DNA of 64,000 nucleotides from CAMLIZ01 sp040758375 (GTDB lineage Bacteria; Pseudomonadota; Gammaproteobacteria; Burkholderiales; Burkholderiaceae_C): assembly GCA_040758375.1 (NCBI GenBank), contig JBFLWE010000014.1, positions 10,878-74,877 on the forward strand, given 5' to 3'. This document shows positions 33,273-40,413 of the stretch, in pieces. Both the position numbers and the translations under genes were made by a program. Numbering within the stretch: the stretch's first letter is position 1; each line of letters opens with the position of its first letter. Below the pieces are notes generated by a model. It was given only the letters and a program-made list of their open reading frames with translations, was not told where the DNA came from and ran no database searches.

Positions 33273-33299
33273 GCAAGCTTCGCGCGACGCCAAGCTTGC
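33273..33299. promoter_or_regulatory. palindromic operator upstream of the MerR-type regulator
   Basis: GCAAGCTT-cgcgcgacgcc-AAGCTTGC: a perfect 8+8 inverted repeat with an 11-base spacer, ending 12 bases before the regulator's ATG. MerR-family proteins bind long palindromes between promoter elements, so autoregulation through this site is a reasonable inference. Confidence 0.6.
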
Positions 33300-33311
33300 T
33301 AAGGTGCGCGC

Positions 33312-33674
33312 ATGAGGATCTCGGAGCTTGCCGCCCGCGCCGGCGTTTCCACCCACGCGCTGCGCCACTACGAGCGCCAGGGCCTGCTGTGCCCGGCGCG
33401 CCGGCCCAGCGGCTACCGCGAGTACCCGGCGTCGGCGCTGCGCGACGTGCAGTTCATCGTGCAAGGCCGCCGGCTCGGTTTTTCGCTGAAAGAGCTGGGC
33501 GAGGCCTTGCCCGCCTACCGCGCCGGACGGCTGACGCCGCAGTTCGGCATCGAGGCCCTCACCGAGCGCATCGCCACGCTGGACCGCGAGCTCGCGGCCC
33601 GTCGCGCCTTGCGCGCCGAACTGCTGCGCCACCTGAAGCGGCTGCAGCGCCAACTGAAGGAGAACGAGCGATGA
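33312..33674 (+). CDS. MerR-family transcriptional regulator
   Basis: A 120-residue regulator: N-terminal winged helix-turn-helix (MRISELAARAGVSTHALRHYERQGLL, then RRPSGYREYPASALRDVQFI), a linker helix (GFSLKELGEAL) and a C-terminal dimerisation coiled coil (ALTERIATLDRELAARRALRAEL). It has no cysteine cluster for metal binding, so it is not a metal sensor of the usual type. The palindrome just upstream is its likely operator. Its stop overlaps the thioesterase gene (ATGA), so the regulator and enzyme are coupled. Confidence 0.9.
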   Translation: MRISELAARAGVSTHALRHYERQGLLCPARRPSGYREYPASALRDVQFIVQGRRLGFSLKELGEALPAYRAGRLTPQFGIEALTERIATLDRELAARRALRAELLRHLKRLQRQLKENER

Positions 33675-34102
33675 ACGCCCTGCCGATGACCGCACAGGTG
33701 CAACGCGCTGTGCTGGCGATGCCGATGGCCCGCACGCTGCAGTTGCAGTTCAACAAGGTCGCGCCCGGTGAAGTGGAGCTGGAGCTGCCCGTCAGCGACG
33801 CCTTCAGCTTCCGGCCCGGCCAGCTGCAGGCCACCGCCGTGTTCGCCGCGGCCGACTTCGCCGCGGTGGCCGCCGCCGGCACGCTGCTGCAGCCGGGCTG
33901 GACCAACGCCACCATCGACACCACGTTGAAGATCGTGGCGCCGGCGGCCGGTCGCACACTGCGCGCGCGCGGCCGCGTGGTCGACGCCGGCCGGCTGCTG
34001 ACGGTATGCGCCGCCGAGGTGTACGCGGTGGATGCCGACGAGCGCGAGACGCTGTGCGCCACGCTGCTGGGCACCGCCCGCAACATCGCGCCGGCCGCCT
34101 GA
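33671..34102 (+). CDS. hotdog-fold thioesterase-like protein (PaaI/YiiD type)
   Basis: A 143-residue single-domain protein with hotdog-fold features: the central-helix segment FSFRPGQLQATAVFAAADFAAVAAAG, GWTNATIDTTLKIVAPA and the strand LRARGRVVDAGRLLTVCAAEVYAV. PaaI-type proteins hydrolyse acyl-CoAs. The canonical HGG near the central helix is not seen, so substrate and even activity are uncertain. Coupled to the MerR regulator by a four-base overlap, it may be the regulator's effector enzyme. Confidence 0.8.
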   Translation: MNALPMTAQVQRAVLAMPMARTLQLQFNKVAPGEVELELPVSDAFSFRPGQLQATAVFAAADFAAVAAAGTLLQPGWTNATIDTTLKIVAPAAGRTLRARGRVVDAGRLLTVCAAEVYAVDADERETLCATLLGTARNIAPAA

Positions 34103-34110
34103 CGCGGCTT

Positions 34111-34986
34111 TCAGCCGGCGCTGGGGCGGCTGGCGCTGACCTTGCGCGCCGCGCGCGGCTGCTGGTCGCTGGCGTCGGAGGCCACGCGCTGCGCCGGCTC
34201 GCTGCCCAGCCAGCGGTGGATGTTGATCGCATCGAGCGTGCGCTTGGAGCTGTCCACCGCGCCCATCAGCACCACCAGCACCTTGCGGCCGGCGGCTTCC
34301 AGCCGCATCGACACGCAGCGGCCGGCCTCGCGCGTGAAGCCGGTCTTGGAGGCCAGCACCGACCAGCCCGGCGCGCCCACCAGGCCGTTGGTGTTGCGCG
34401 CCACGCGCGTGCGGCCGTTGACCACCACGCGGTCGCGCCGCTGGCTGGTGGCCACGGCGATCTCGGGGTAGGCCGCGGCGGCCTGCAGGATCTTGGCCAT
34501 GTCGCGCGCGCTGGCACGGTTGCGCGGCGACAGGCCGGTGGGCTCCACCAGCACCGTGTCTTCCAGCTCCAGCGCCCGGATCTTGCGGTTCACCGCCGCC
34601 TGGAAGGCCGGCCGGCCGCCGGGGTAGGTGCGTGCCAGTGCGGCGGCGGCGCGGTTGTCGGACGAGATCAGCGCCAGCGTGATCAAGTCCTCGCGCGTGA
34701 TCACCGAGCCCACCGGCACGCCGCTTTGCGTGTGCTTCAGCGTGTCGAGGTCGGCCCGGTCGATGCGGATCTTCTGCTCGTAGGGCAGGCGGGCGTCGAG
34801 CACGACCATCGCGGTCATCAGCTTGGTCATCGACGCGATCGGCGCCGGCGTGCCGGCGTCTTTTTCCAGCAGCACCTCGCCGGTGCTCTCGTCGAGCACC
34901 AGCACATGGGCCGATCGCAGGGAGGGTTCGCTCCAGGCAGCGGAGCAGGCGGCCAGCAACAAGGCCGCAAAGGTCTTCTTCAGCAT
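34111..34986 (-). CDS. pbpG: D-alanyl-D-alanine endopeptidase/carboxypeptidase (PBP7-like)
   Basis: A 291-residue low-molecular-weight penicillin-binding protein that trims or cleaves peptidoglycan cross-links in the periplasm. The three active-site motifs are present: SxxK as Ser52-Met-Thr-Lys55, SDN (ISSDNRAAA) and KTG (LASKTGFTREAG). The N-terminus is a signal sequence; Leu-Ala-Ala-Cys14 resembles a lipobox, so lipid anchoring is possible. No C-terminal amphipathic anchor is seen, fitting PBP7 rather than PBP5. It converges with the thioesterase gene, eight bases away. Confidence 0.88.
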   Translation of the reverse strand: MLKKTFAALLLAACSAAWSEPSLRSAHVLVLDESTGEVLLEKDAGTPAPIASMTKLMTAMVVLDARLPYEQKIRIDRADLDTLKHTQSGVPVGSVITREDLITLALISSDNRAAAALARTYPGGRPAFQAAVNRKIRALELEDTVLVEPTGLSPRNRASARDMAKILQAAAAYPEIAVATSQRRDRVVVNGRTRVARNTNGLVGAPGWSVLASKTGFTREAGRCVSMRLEAAGRKVLVVLMGAVDSSKRTLDAINIHRWLGSEPAQRVASDASDQQPRAARKVSASRPSAG

Positions 34987-35197
34987 GGACGGCAGGGCGT
35001 TGAGATACAGCAGACAGCGCGGTGCGCCAGCAACAACCCCTGCGTGCCGGCCCAGGCCGCGTCGCAGAGGCCGTGGTGCGAGTACATGCCGTCACAAAGG
35101 TTCCATGGATGCCGCGTTGACGGGGCGCTGTTACACACGGCGCATCCGCGGCCTGCGCGGTTCGTCACGCAAAGCCTGCGTTTCGTCGCAACGCCGT

Positions 35198-35225
35198 TTG
35201 CCTGTTGCAGCGCGCGGCCTAGAGT
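35198..35225 (+). promoter_or_regulatory. sigma-70-like promoter for the small exported protein
   Basis: TTGCCT (35198-35203), a 16-base spacer, then TAGAGT (35220-35225), about 46 bases before the start codon at 35272. The 285-base region from 34987 to 35271 holds no other convincing feature apart from the hairpin at 35231. Confidence 0.45.
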
Positions 35226-35230
35226 TCTTT

Positions 35231-35247
35231 CAACGCAAACAGCGTTG
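35231..35247 (+). other. leader hairpin before the small exported protein
   Basis: CAACGC-aaaca-GCGTTG forms a perfect 6-bp stem in the presumed 5' leader, 11 bases upstream of the ribosome-binding site AAGGAG. It could stabilise or modulate the message. Confidence 0.35.
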
Positions 35248-35271
35248 CATCCCCCGAAGAAGGAGCCTGCC

Positions 35272-35508
35272 ATGTCGTACCGCCTGCAACCCCAAGCCGC
35301 CGCCCTCGGTCTGGCCGCCTTGGTCACCGCCGGCACACTCGGCTCGCTGGGCGCAATGGCCGACAGCGAGTACCGCAGCGCCACCGCCAGCCATGCCCAG
35401 GCCTTGCTGGCCCAGGCGGAGATCGACACGCCGAGCAGCTTTCACCAGGTCGTGGTGACCGGCCACCGGCTGCAGCAGGTGGTGGTGGTGGGCCGCCGTC
35501 GCGGCTGA
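35272..35508 (+). CDS. small exported protein of unknown function
   Basis: A 78-residue protein preceded by a strong ribosome-binding site (GAAGAAGGAG) seven bases before the ATG. The N-terminus reads as a signal or anchor segment (AAALGLAALVTAGTLGSLGAMA), with likely cleavage after Ala near residue 30. The short mature part is helix-forming, then ends in two related repeats, QVVVTGHRLQ and QVVVVGRRRG. I do not recognise a domain. A promoter-like sequence and a leader hairpin upstream suggest an independently and strongly expressed gene. Confidence 0.75.
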   Translation: MSYRLQPQAAALGLAALVTAGTLGSLGAMADSEYRSATASHAQALLAQAEIDTPSSFHQVVVTGHRLQQVVVVGRRRG

Positions 35509-35533
35509 AGGATTTGCGCGGATACTGCGGCGC

Positions 35534-36931
35534 ATGTTCGCGCCGCACGTCTACCTTCAGCGCCGACAGGCGCTGATGCAGCGGCTGGCGTCAGCCGGCA
35601 GTGGCCTGGTGCTGCTGCCCGGGCATGACGACAGCCCGATGAATTACCCGGACAACGCCTACCCGTTCCGCCAGGACTCCAGCTTCCTCTACTACGCCGG
35701 CCTGGCCCAGCCGGGTCTGGCGCTGCTGCTCGACCTGCAGCAGGGCGAGGCCACCTTGTTCGCCGACGACGCCGACCTGGACCACCAGGTCTGGACCGGC
35801 CCCTTGCCCAGCGCGGCCGAGCGGGCCGCCAGCGCCGGCATCGAGCGGCATGCGCCACGCGATGCACTGGCCGGGCGACTGCAAGCCGCGCGCGCGGCGG
35901 GCCGGCCCGTGCACCTGCTGCCGCCTTACCGCGGCCAGACGCGGCTGGCGCTGGCGCGCTGGCTCGATGTGACCGATGCCGCACTCGACACGGCCGTGAG
36001 CGGGCCGCTGGTGCAAGCGGTGGTGGCGCAGCGCGCGCTCAAGGCGCCGGAAGAGATCGCCGAGATGGAAGACGCGCTGGCGCTCACGCGCGAGATGCAC
36101 CTGCTGGCGCTGCGCGCCAGCCGTCCCGGCGTGGTGGAGCAGGAGGTGGTGGGCGCGATGGAGGCGCTGGCGCTGGCACGCGGGCGGCGCATGGCCTATC
36201 CGTCCATCTTCTCCAGCCGGGGGCAGATCCTGCACAACCACGACCACGGCGTGCGTCTGCAAGGCGGCGAGATCGTCGTCAACGACTCGGGCAGCGAGTC
36301 GGCCGAAGGCTACGCCTCGGACATCACGCGCGTGATCCCTGTGGGCGGACGCTTCGAAGGCCTGCGCGCCGAGGCCTACGAGCTGGTGCTGTCGGCGCAG
36401 GAGCAGGCCATCGCCGCCATCCGACCCGGCGTGCCCTACCGCGAGGTGCACCTGCTGGCCTGCCGCGTGCTCGCGCAGGGCATGAAGGAGCTGGGGTTCC
36501 TGCGCGGCGACGTGGACGAGGCGGTGGCCGCCGGTGCGCACGCGCTGTTCATGCCGCACGGCGTGGGCCACATGATCGGGCTGGACGTGCACGACATGGA
36601 AAGCCTGGGCGAAGACCACGTGGGCTATGGCGAGGGCTTCGCGCGCGACCCGCGCTTCGGCTTCAAGTCGCTGCGGCTGGCACGGCCGCTGCGCGCAGGC
36701 TGGGTGGTGACGGTGGAGCCGGGCCTGTACATCAACCCGCTGCTCACGCAGCGCTGGCAGGCCGAGCACCGGCACGAGGCCTTCATCGACTACGCGATGT
36801 TCGAGCGCCACGCCGGCCTGGGTGGCATCCGCATCGAGGACGACGTGCTGGTCACGGCCGAAGGCGCGCGCGTGCTGGGGCCTGCGATCCCGAAAGCACG
36901 TGCGCAAGTCGAGGCCTTGGCGTCTGCCTAA
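35534..36931 (+). CDS. pepP: Xaa-Pro aminopeptidase (M24B)
   Basis: Removes an N-terminal residue that precedes proline. The 465-residue protein has the aminopeptidase P N-terminal domain (about 1-140; PMNYPDNAYPFRQDSSFLYY). The pita-bread metallopeptidase domain carries the expected metal ligands: Asp in NDSGSE, Asp in GYASDITRV, His in HGVGHMIGLDVHD, Glu in TVEPGLY and Glu in GGIRIEDDVLVT. Length agrees with E. coli PepP. It starts 25 bases after the small protein gene and ends nine bases before mnmA. Confidence 0.95.
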   Translation: MFAPHVYLQRRQALMQRLASAGSGLVLLPGHDDSPMNYPDNAYPFRQDSSFLYYAGLAQPGLALLLDLQQGEATLFADDADLDHQVWTGPLPSAAERAASAGIERHAPRDALAGRLQAARAAGRPVHLLPPYRGQTRLALARWLDVTDAALDTAVSGPLVQAVVAQRALKAPEEIAEMEDALALTREMHLLALRASRPGVVEQEVVGAMEALALARGRRMAYPSIFSSRGQILHNHDHGVRLQGGEIVVNDSGSESAEGYASDITRVIPVGGRFEGLRAEAYELVLSAQEQAIAAIRPGVPYREVHLLACRVLAQGMKELGFLRGDVDEAVAAGAHALFMPHGVGHMIGLDVHDMESLGEDHVGYGEGFARDPRFGFKSLRLARPLRAGWVVTVEPGLYINPLLTQRWQAEHRHEAFIDYAMFERHAGLGGIRIEDDVLVTAEGARVLGPAIPKARAQVEALASA

Positions 36932-36940
36932 AATTTGAGC

Positions 36941-38101
36941 ATGGCCTCCAAACAACGCGTCGTCGTCGGCCTGTCCGGCGGCGTCGATTCCGCCGTCAGC
37001 GCCTGGCTGCTCAAGCGCGCCGGTCACGAGGTGATCGGCATCTTCATGAAGAACTGGGAAGACGATGACGACGACGAGTACTGCTCGTCGCGGCAGGACT
37101 TCCTGGACGCGGCCAGCGTGGCCGACGTGCTGGGCATCGAGATCGAGCACGTGAACTTCGCTGCGGAATACAAGGACCGCGTGTTCGCCGAGTTCCTGCG
37201 CGAGTACCAGGCGGGCCGCACGCCCAACCCCGACGTGCTGTGCAACGCCGAGATCAAGTTCAAGGCCTTCCTCGACCACGCGATGCGCCTGGGCGCCGGG
37301 AAGATCGCCACCGGCCACTATGCGCGGGTGCGCGAGCACGGCGGCGCGTTCCAGCTGCTCAAGGGCCTGGACCCGGCCAAGGACCAGAGCTACTTCCTGC
37401 ACCGCCTGACCCAGGCGCAGCTCTCGAAGGCCATGTTCCCGGTGGGCGAGTTGCGCAAGACCGAGGTGCGGCGCATCGCCGAGGAGATCAAGCTGCCGGT
37501 GGCGAAGAAGAAGGACTCCACCGGCATCTGCTTCATCGGCGAGCGGCCGTTCCGCGAGTTCCTCAACCGCTACCTCGCCAACCAGCCCGGCCCGATCAAG
37601 GACGACCGCGGCCGCACGCTGGGCGAACATGTGGGCCTGAGCTTCTACACGCTGGGCCAGCGCAAGGGCATCGGCCTGGGCGGCATCAAGGAAAAAGGCG
37701 CACCGCGCGGCGGCGGCGAGCACGAGCCCTGGTTCGTGGCGCGCAAGGACGTGCAGCGCAACACGCTGTATGTGGTGCAGGGGCACGACCATCCCTGGCT
37801 GCAGTCGCACACGCTGCAGGCCGATGACGTGAGCTGGATCGCCGGCCACGCGCCGGCCGCCGGGCCGCTGGCGGCGAAGACGCGCTACCGGCAGGCCGAT
37901 GCGCCCTGCGTGCTGACGCACATCGCGGCCGGCTTCGAGCTGCGCTTCGGCGAGCCGCAGTGGGCCGTGACGCCGGGGCAGTCGGCCGTGCTGTACGACG
38001 GCGCGGTGTGCCTGGGCGGCGGCGTGATCGCCAGCGCTCAGCCCGACGGCAGGGCGGCCACGGCCAGCAGCGCCACCGCGAGGAACACCACCCACGAGTA
38101 G
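36941..38101 (+). CDS. mnmA: MnmA, tRNA-specific 2-thiouridylase
   Basis: MnmA adds sulfur to U34 of tRNA-Lys, -Glu and -Gln. The 386-residue protein shows the ATP pyrophosphatase loop GLSGGVDSAVSAWLL (about 10-24) and catalytic Cys101 (NPDVLCNAEIKF) and Cys197 (DSTGICFIGERPF). ATG 36941 is preferred over an in-frame TTG six bases upstream. The C-terminus runs about 20 residues past the usual VCLGGGVIA end and overlaps the 3' end of the opposing membrane-protein gene by 64 bases. Confidence 0.95.
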   Translation: MASKQRVVVGLSGGVDSAVSAWLLKRAGHEVIGIFMKNWEDDDDDEYCSSRQDFLDAASVADVLGIEIEHVNFAAEYKDRVFAEFLREYQAGRTPNPDVLCNAEIKFKAFLDHAMRLGAGKIATGHYARVREHGGAFQLLKGLDPAKDQSYFLHRLTQAQLSKAMFPVGELRKTEVRRIAEEIKLPVAKKKDSTGICFIGERPFREFLNRYLANQPGPIKDDRGRTLGEHVGLSFYTLGQRKGIGLGGIKEKGAPRGGGEHEPWFVARKDVQRNTLYVVQGHDHPWLQSHTLQADDVSWIAGHAPAAGPLAAKTRYRQADAPCVLTHIAAGFELRFGEPQWAVTPGQSAVLYDGAVCLGGGVIASAQPDGRAATASSATARNTTHE

Positions 38102-38418
38102 TGCCGGCCGCGCGAGCCGACGAGCGCGATCGCGAAGTGCGCGCCGAACACGGCGGCCGTCGCCCAGCCCAGCGCCGCGGTGGACAGCGGCGCCCGCGCC
38201 GCGAGCATCAGCAGCGCCGCGAAGCCCAGCCACGCCACCGAGGTGACATGCCAGGCGAAGCGCAAGGTGCGCTGCGTGTACTCGGCGCTGCCGAAGAGCT
38301 TGGGCAGTTCGCAGCGGCGGAACAGCCGCATCAGCAGGTAGCGCTCGCCGAGGTAGGAGTGCGCAACGCTGATGCCCACGAGCAGCAGCGCCGCGAGATA
38401 CAGGGCCGCCTGCTGCAT
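38038..38418 (-). CDS. small membrane protein, four predicted helices
   Basis: A 126-residue protein that is almost entirely hydrophobic, with helices near 3-23, 52-72, 79-98 and 104-123, and a conserved-looking cytoplasmic stretch GERYLLMRLFRRCELPKLFG after helix 1. I do not recognise a named family. It follows the hotdog thioesterase gene by four bases and is probably the last gene of the tetR-thioesterase operon, suggesting a membrane or lipid-related role. Its 3' end overlaps mnmA. Confidence 0.75.
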   Translation of the reverse strand: MQQAALYLAALLLVGISVAHSYLGERYLLMRLFRRCELPKLFGSAEYTQRTLRFAWHVTSVAWLGFAALLMLAARAPLSTAALGWATAAVFGAHFAIALVGSRGRHYSWVVFLAVALLAVAALPSG

Positions 38419-38422
38419 GGCT

Positions 38423-38833
38423 TCACCCCGCCTTGCGTATCGTGCCCTGCGCCGCCGCGCACAGCTTGCGCTCGCCGCCAGCCTCGACGAACACGTCGCA
38501 ACGGCACACGGCCTGGGTCTTGCCGCTGCCCACCACGCCAGCCACCGCCACCAGGCGCTCGCCCTGCGCGGGGCGCAGGTAGTTGATCTTGAATTCGGCG
38601 GTGAGCACCTCGGTGCCCAGCACCGAGCCGCCGGCGTAGGTGAGCGCGTTGTCGGCCAGGTACGACAGCACGCCGCCGTGCACGAAGCCGTTTTGCTGCA
38701 GGAGCTTGGGGCCGACGGCCAGCGCCAGCTCGGCACGACCGGGTTCGAACACCTCGAGCTCGGCGCCCAGCAGCTGGCTGAAGCCCTGGGCGGCCAGCAC
38801 CTGGCGGCCGCGTTCGAGCAGTTGGGTGCTCAT
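38423..38833 (-). CDS. PaaI-family hotdog thioesterase
   Basis: A 136-residue hotdog protein with the diagnostic central-helix motif NGFVHGGVLSYLADNALTYAG and the strand LTAEFKINYLRPAQGERLVAVA, as in PaaI and related acyl-CoA thioesterases. In contrast to the protein at 33671, the HGG motif is intact, so acyl-CoA hydrolysis is likely; the acyl group is unknown. It lies 16 bases downstream of the TetR gene on the same strand, so the regulator probably controls its own operon in response to an acyl or aromatic compound. Confidence 0.9.
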   Translation of the reverse strand: MSTQLLERGRQVLAAQGFSQLLGAELEVFEPGRAELALAVGPKLLQQNGFVHGGVLSYLADNALTYAGGSVLGTEVLTAEFKINYLRPAQGERLVAVAGVVGSGKTQAVCRCDVFVEAGGERKLCAAAQGTIRKAG

Positions 38834-38849
38834 CGTCTTCTCCTTCGCA

Positions 38850-39434
38850 TCAAGCCTTCACCGAGGCCCAGGCCGCGTCGGCCAGCAGCGCGCGCAGCCG
38901 GGGCGGCACCGAGGGCTTTTCCTGCTGCGCCCAGCGCGGCGTGAGTTGCAGCACTGGCGCAAACACCAGCGCGACCCACACGCCGAAGGGCATGGGCTTC
39001 ATCTCGCCTTGCGCCGCCTTGCGCTCGGCCCAGGCGCGCAGCGCCGCATGGGCCTGGGCATTGAGTGCGCCCCAGTCGGGCTCGGCCCCGGCGATCGCCG
39101 TGGTGCGCCGCAGCTCATGCAGCACGCGCGCGCGCGCGGGGTGCTTGACCACCCAGGCGATGTGCGCGGCGATCAGCCCGCGCACGCCCGCCTCGGCGTC
39201 TGCATCGGCGCCAATGGCCTTGAGCAGGCTGGCGTGGAAGTCGGCCAGCGCCGACTCGTACAGCGCGCGCGCCAGGTGGTTCTTGGTGGGGTAGTGGTGG
39301 TAGAGGCTGCCGTTGCTCACGCCGGCGCGCTGGCGCACCTGGTCCATGGAGGTGGCGTCGAAGCCCTGGGCGAGGAACAGCGCGGCGGCAGCTTGCAGGA
39401 TCTGCTCGCGCGCAGGGGCGGCCACGGTGTTCAT
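38850..39434 (-). CDS. TetR-family transcriptional regulator
   Basis: A 194-residue repressor. The N-terminal helix-turn-helix is typical (REQILQAAAALFLAQGFDATSMDQV, then AGVSNGSLYHHYPTKNHLARALY). The helical ligand domain is variable. It heads the operon tetR-thioesterase-membrane protein and is divergent from the DUF72 gene. Inverted TGGAGT/ACTCCA half-sites start at the base after its start codon, a position suited to autorepression and perhaps control of the divergent gene. Confidence 0.93.
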   Translation of the reverse strand: MNTVAAPAREQILQAAAALFLAQGFDATSMDQVRQRAGVSNGSLYHHYPTKNHLARALYESALADFHASLLKAIGADADAEAGVRGLIAAHIAWVVKHPARARVLHELRRTTAIAGAEPDWGALNAQAHAALRAWAERKAAQGEMKPMPFGVWVALVFAPVLQLTPRWAQQEKPSVPPRLRALLADAAWASVKA

Positions 39435-39468
39435 GACTGGAGTATCACTCCAGAGCGACACTCCAGTC
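39435..39468. promoter_or_regulatory. TetR operator with three half-sites
   Basis: GACTGGAGT (39435-39443) pairs perfectly with ACTCCAGTC (39460-39468). A third copy, ACTCCA (39447-39452), makes a tighter palindrome TGGAGT-atc-ACTCCA with the first. TetR proteins bind such repeats as dimers or paired dimers. The site lies directly next to the tetR start, in the 96-base divergent region. Confidence 0.7.
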
Positions 39469-39530
39469 AAGCACCGCGCCGCAGCCTGCGGTACAACAGC
39501 CGCTCCTTTTCGCCGCAGGGAGCAACGACG

Positions 39531-40367
39531 ATGAACACGCAAGGCCAGGGCTGCATCCGCGTCGGCATCGGCGGCTGGAACTACGAGCCGTGGCACGAGA
39601 CCTTCTATCCGCCGAAATGGCCGGCCAAGCGCGAACTCGAGTACGCCAGCCGCCAGGTGACGGCGATCGAGGTCAACGGCACCTACTACAGCACGATGAG
39701 CCCGGCCAGCTATGCGCGCTGGCACGACGAGACGCCCGAGGACTTCGTGTTCGCGCTGAAGGCGCTGCGCTACACCACCAACCGGCGCGTGCTGGCGGAG
39801 GCGGGCGACTCGGTGCGCCAGTTCCTGCACAGCGGCCCGGCGCGGCTGGGCGCCAAGCTCGGGCCGATCTTGTGGCAGTTTGCGCCCACCAAGCGCTTCG
39901 ACGCACAGGACTTCGGCGCTTTCCTGAAGCTGCTGCCGCCCGAGCTGGACGGCCTGCCGCTGCGCCATGTGCTGGACGTGCGGCACGAGAGCTTCATGGT
40001 GCCCGCCTTCCTCGACCTGGCGCGCGCGCACGGCGCGGCGGTGGTGATCACCGACTCGCCGGACCACCCCTCGTTCGCCAACCTGACGGCCGACTTCGTG
40101 TACCTGCGGCTGATGCAGTGCGCCGCCGACCTGCCCACCGGCTATGCACCCGAGGTGCTGGACGCCTGGGCGGCTTGTGCGCGCGCCTGGGCCGCCGGGG
40201 GCGAGCCGGCCGGCGTGCCCAAGGTGGCTGGCGACGAAGCGGCGCTGCAGCAGCGGCCGCGCGACGTGTTCATGTTCATGATCAACGGCGCGAAAGAACG
40301 CGCGCCGGCGGCGGCGCAGCAGGTGCTGGCGCGGCTGCGGGACCGGCGATTGCCAAGCGGCCCTTGA
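39531..40367 (+). CDS. DUF72 (YecE-like) TIM-barrel protein
   Basis: A 278-residue DUF72 protein, recognised by the N-terminal VGIGGWNYEPWHETFYPPKWPAKRELEYAS-type start (broken here at WHETFYPPKW), the EVNGTYYSTMSPASYARWHDETPEDFVFALK segment and the later VITDSPDHPSF and VYLRLM. The family folds as a TIM barrel; its biochemical role is not established. Divergent from tetR and preceded by GCAGGGAGCAACG as a ribosome-binding region. A role linked to the TetR unit is only positional inference. Confidence 0.9.
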   Translation: MNTQGQGCIRVGIGGWNYEPWHETFYPPKWPAKRELEYASRQVTAIEVNGTYYSTMSPASYARWHDETPEDFVFALKALRYTTNRRVLAEAGDSVRQFLHSGPARLGAKLGPILWQFAPTKRFDAQDFGAFLKLLPPELDGLPLRHVLDVRHESFMVPAFLDLARAHGAAVVITDSPDHPSFANLTADFVYLRLMQCAADLPTGYAPEVLDAWAACARAWAAGGEPAGVPKVAGDEAALQQRPRDVFMFMINGAKERAPAAAQQVLARLRDRRLPSGP

Positions 40368-40413
40368 TGCCAGGCCCTGCACGCGGGGCCGGCAGACGCC
40401 CGCCTTGCCCGCG

